Of a stretch of DNA of 7,574 nt, positions 6,772 through 7,574 are shown piece after piece (the stretch's first letter is position 1; each line of letters opens with the position of its first letter). Under the pieces are notes generated by a model. The model was not told where the DNA came from, made no database searches, and saw nothing but the letters and a program-made list of their open reading frames with translations. A program made the translations under genes and the position numbers. The stretch comes from Chersky-265 sp035275285 (GTDB taxonomy: Bacteria > Fibrobacterota > Fibrobacteria > UBA11236), in NCBI GenBank assembly GCA_035275285.1, contig DATENA010000134.1:1-7574 (forward strand). The letters run 5' to 3'.

Positions 6772-7574
6772 ATGGAGGTCTTGTTGGAAAACGCCGTCGA
6801 GATCAAACGCAGCAAGCGCCTCAAAGGACAGCCCGTCTTGCAGGGGGACGGTCTCACCGGCTTCCAGGCTTTGTTGATGGGCGCGCTGGCGGAAGGCCCC
6901 ACGCGCCTGGAGAACCTGCCGGATTCTCCCTGGTTCCGGGACATCCTGCAGGATTTCATCCGCATGGGCTATGCCCAGCAGGCCCTGGACGGGCACTGGA
7001 CCATCCACGGGGGGAGCGCGCCGGTTTCCGGTCCCGAACCCTTGCGCGTGCGCCACGAGGCGGAGCTGCTCACCCTGGCCGGCTTCCTGGCCGCGAAGGA
7101 TTGCCGCCGCAAACTGGCCATCGATCCGGCCTGCGTGTCCGGCGAGGCGATGGAATTGCTGGGCCGCATCCTGAAACTGGAAGCGGTGCCGGAACTGGCA
7201 AGCGCGGCCGAAGCCGGGATGGCGCCGGCGGCCGCGGAACCGCCCGCTCCCCCGGATTCGGCCCCGGCCCCCAACCAGGATGTCATCCTGCTGGAGGCCC
7301 CCACCGGCCTTACGCCCCGGACCGCCGCGCAATTGCGTCCCGCGGGTTCGGCCTCGGCCGCATGCAAGCCCTCCGAACTGGGCTGGGACGAATACCAGGC
7401 CAAGCTGGCCCTGCTCTCTTTCCATCTGGCTTCCGGCCTGGCCCTGGACCTGTCCCTGTCCAAAAGCGGGCCCGATTGGCTGGAGACCCTGGCGGCCCAG
7501 TTCGGCGGGCCCATCCGCGTGGAGAAGAACGAAGCTCCCGAAGGCGACGAACTGGCCCGCCGCATCGCCCGCCA
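6772..7574 (+). CDS. Divergent EPSP synthase-like protein, probable pseudoenzyme (partial)
   Basis: The frame starts at the ATG at 6772 and is open to the window edge (267 codons seen; 3' end missing). The pattern follows EPSP synthase (AroA): LKGQPVLQGDGLTGFQALLMGALAEGPTRLENL aligns with the 'GDKSISHRALLLAALAEGTTxIxNxL' block, and LRVRHEAELLTLAGFLAA (91-108) with the 'SGTTxRLLxGxLA' block. YQAKLALLSFHLASG (208-222) aligns with 'AQVKSALLLAGLxAxG'. Key active-site residues are gone: Lys and Ser of GDKS become Gly and Leu, Arg of SHRA becomes Gln, and Arg of the SGTTxR block becomes Leu; the SRDHTE motif reads KSGPDWLE. The Gln of AQVK is kept (Gln209). A Pro/Ala-rich linker (144-168) sits between subdomains. 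AGG at 6761-6763 is a weak ribosome binding site. It may be regulatory, structural or decaying; a functional aroA elsewhere would be expected. Confidence 0.72.
   Translation, partial: MEVLLENAVEIKRSKRLKGQPVLQGDGLTGFQALLMGALAEGPTRLENLPDSPWFRDILQDFIRMGYAQQALDGHWTIHGGSAPVSGPEPLRVRHEAELLTLAGFLAAKDCRRKLAIDPACVSGEAMELLGRILKLEAVPELASAAEAGMAPAAAEPPAPPDSAPAPNQDVILLEAPTGLTPRTAAQLRPAGSASAACKPSELGWDEYQAKLALLSFHLASGLALDLSLSKSGPDWLETLAAQFGGPIRVEKNEAPEGDELARRIAR

Noticed and set aside
6443..6772. A 109-codon + strand frame spanning the tyrA end and the repeat element
   Set aside because: Its translation mostly reflects the tandem GTCGGGA repeats and the tyrA 3' end in another frame; it has no start signal or domain.
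6589..7425. A 278-codon frame on the - strand opposite the EPSP synthase-like gene
   Set aside because: Gly/Arg/Gln-rich antisense shadow; the + strand frame shows clear family blocks.

Overview
The window is a high-GC, gene-dense piece of a bacterial chromosome. The standout content is a compact aromatic amino acid operon on the + strand: trpB, trpA, a stand-alone AroQ-class chorismate mutase and tyrA (with a C-terminal ACT domain). A divergent EPSP-synthase-like gene follows and runs off the right edge. The first four genes are stitched together by start/stop overlaps of 4, 10 and 1 nt, which implies one transcript and coupled translation. Together they would convert chorismate to prephenate and on to 4-hydroxyphenylpyruvate (tyrosine branch), and carry out the last two steps of tryptophan synthesis. 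The order mutase - tyrA - aroA-like recalls the pheA/tyrA/aroA clusters of several Gram-negative phyla. I cannot assign a phylum with confidence; an uncultured Gram-negative lineage (Fibrobacterota, PVC or Gemmatimonadota-like) is a guess from GC content, codon use and the carbohydrate-enzyme remnant.

Left part (1-2274): a small two-helix DUF1328 membrane protein; a 137-nt gap with an exact tandem 23-bp repeat that gives two competing partners to one hairpin arm; a dienelactone hydrolase family protein with its catalytic residues intact; and, convergent with it and overlapping by 4 nt at the stop codons, an orphan DGQHR-domain protein (DndB-like family) with no other dnd genes in view.

Middle (2275-2993): about 700 nt without an intact gene. 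On the - strand it holds the decayed remains of a carbohydrate-active-enzyme accessory domain with an apparent internal deletion. It then runs through an AT-rich patch and a leader with a hairpin directly before the trpB ribosome binding site.

Right part (2994-7574): the operon. Between tyrA and the EPSP-synthase-like gene lies a 192-nt, highly folded inverted-repeat element. Its arms are four tandem copies of a 7-bp unit and its interior contains two further hairpins. The downstream gene keeps the EPSP synthase sequence pattern and fold signature but has lost the residues of the PEP/shikimate-3-phosphate site that I can locate, so it looks like a pseudoenzyme. These two items are the best candidates for something undescribed.
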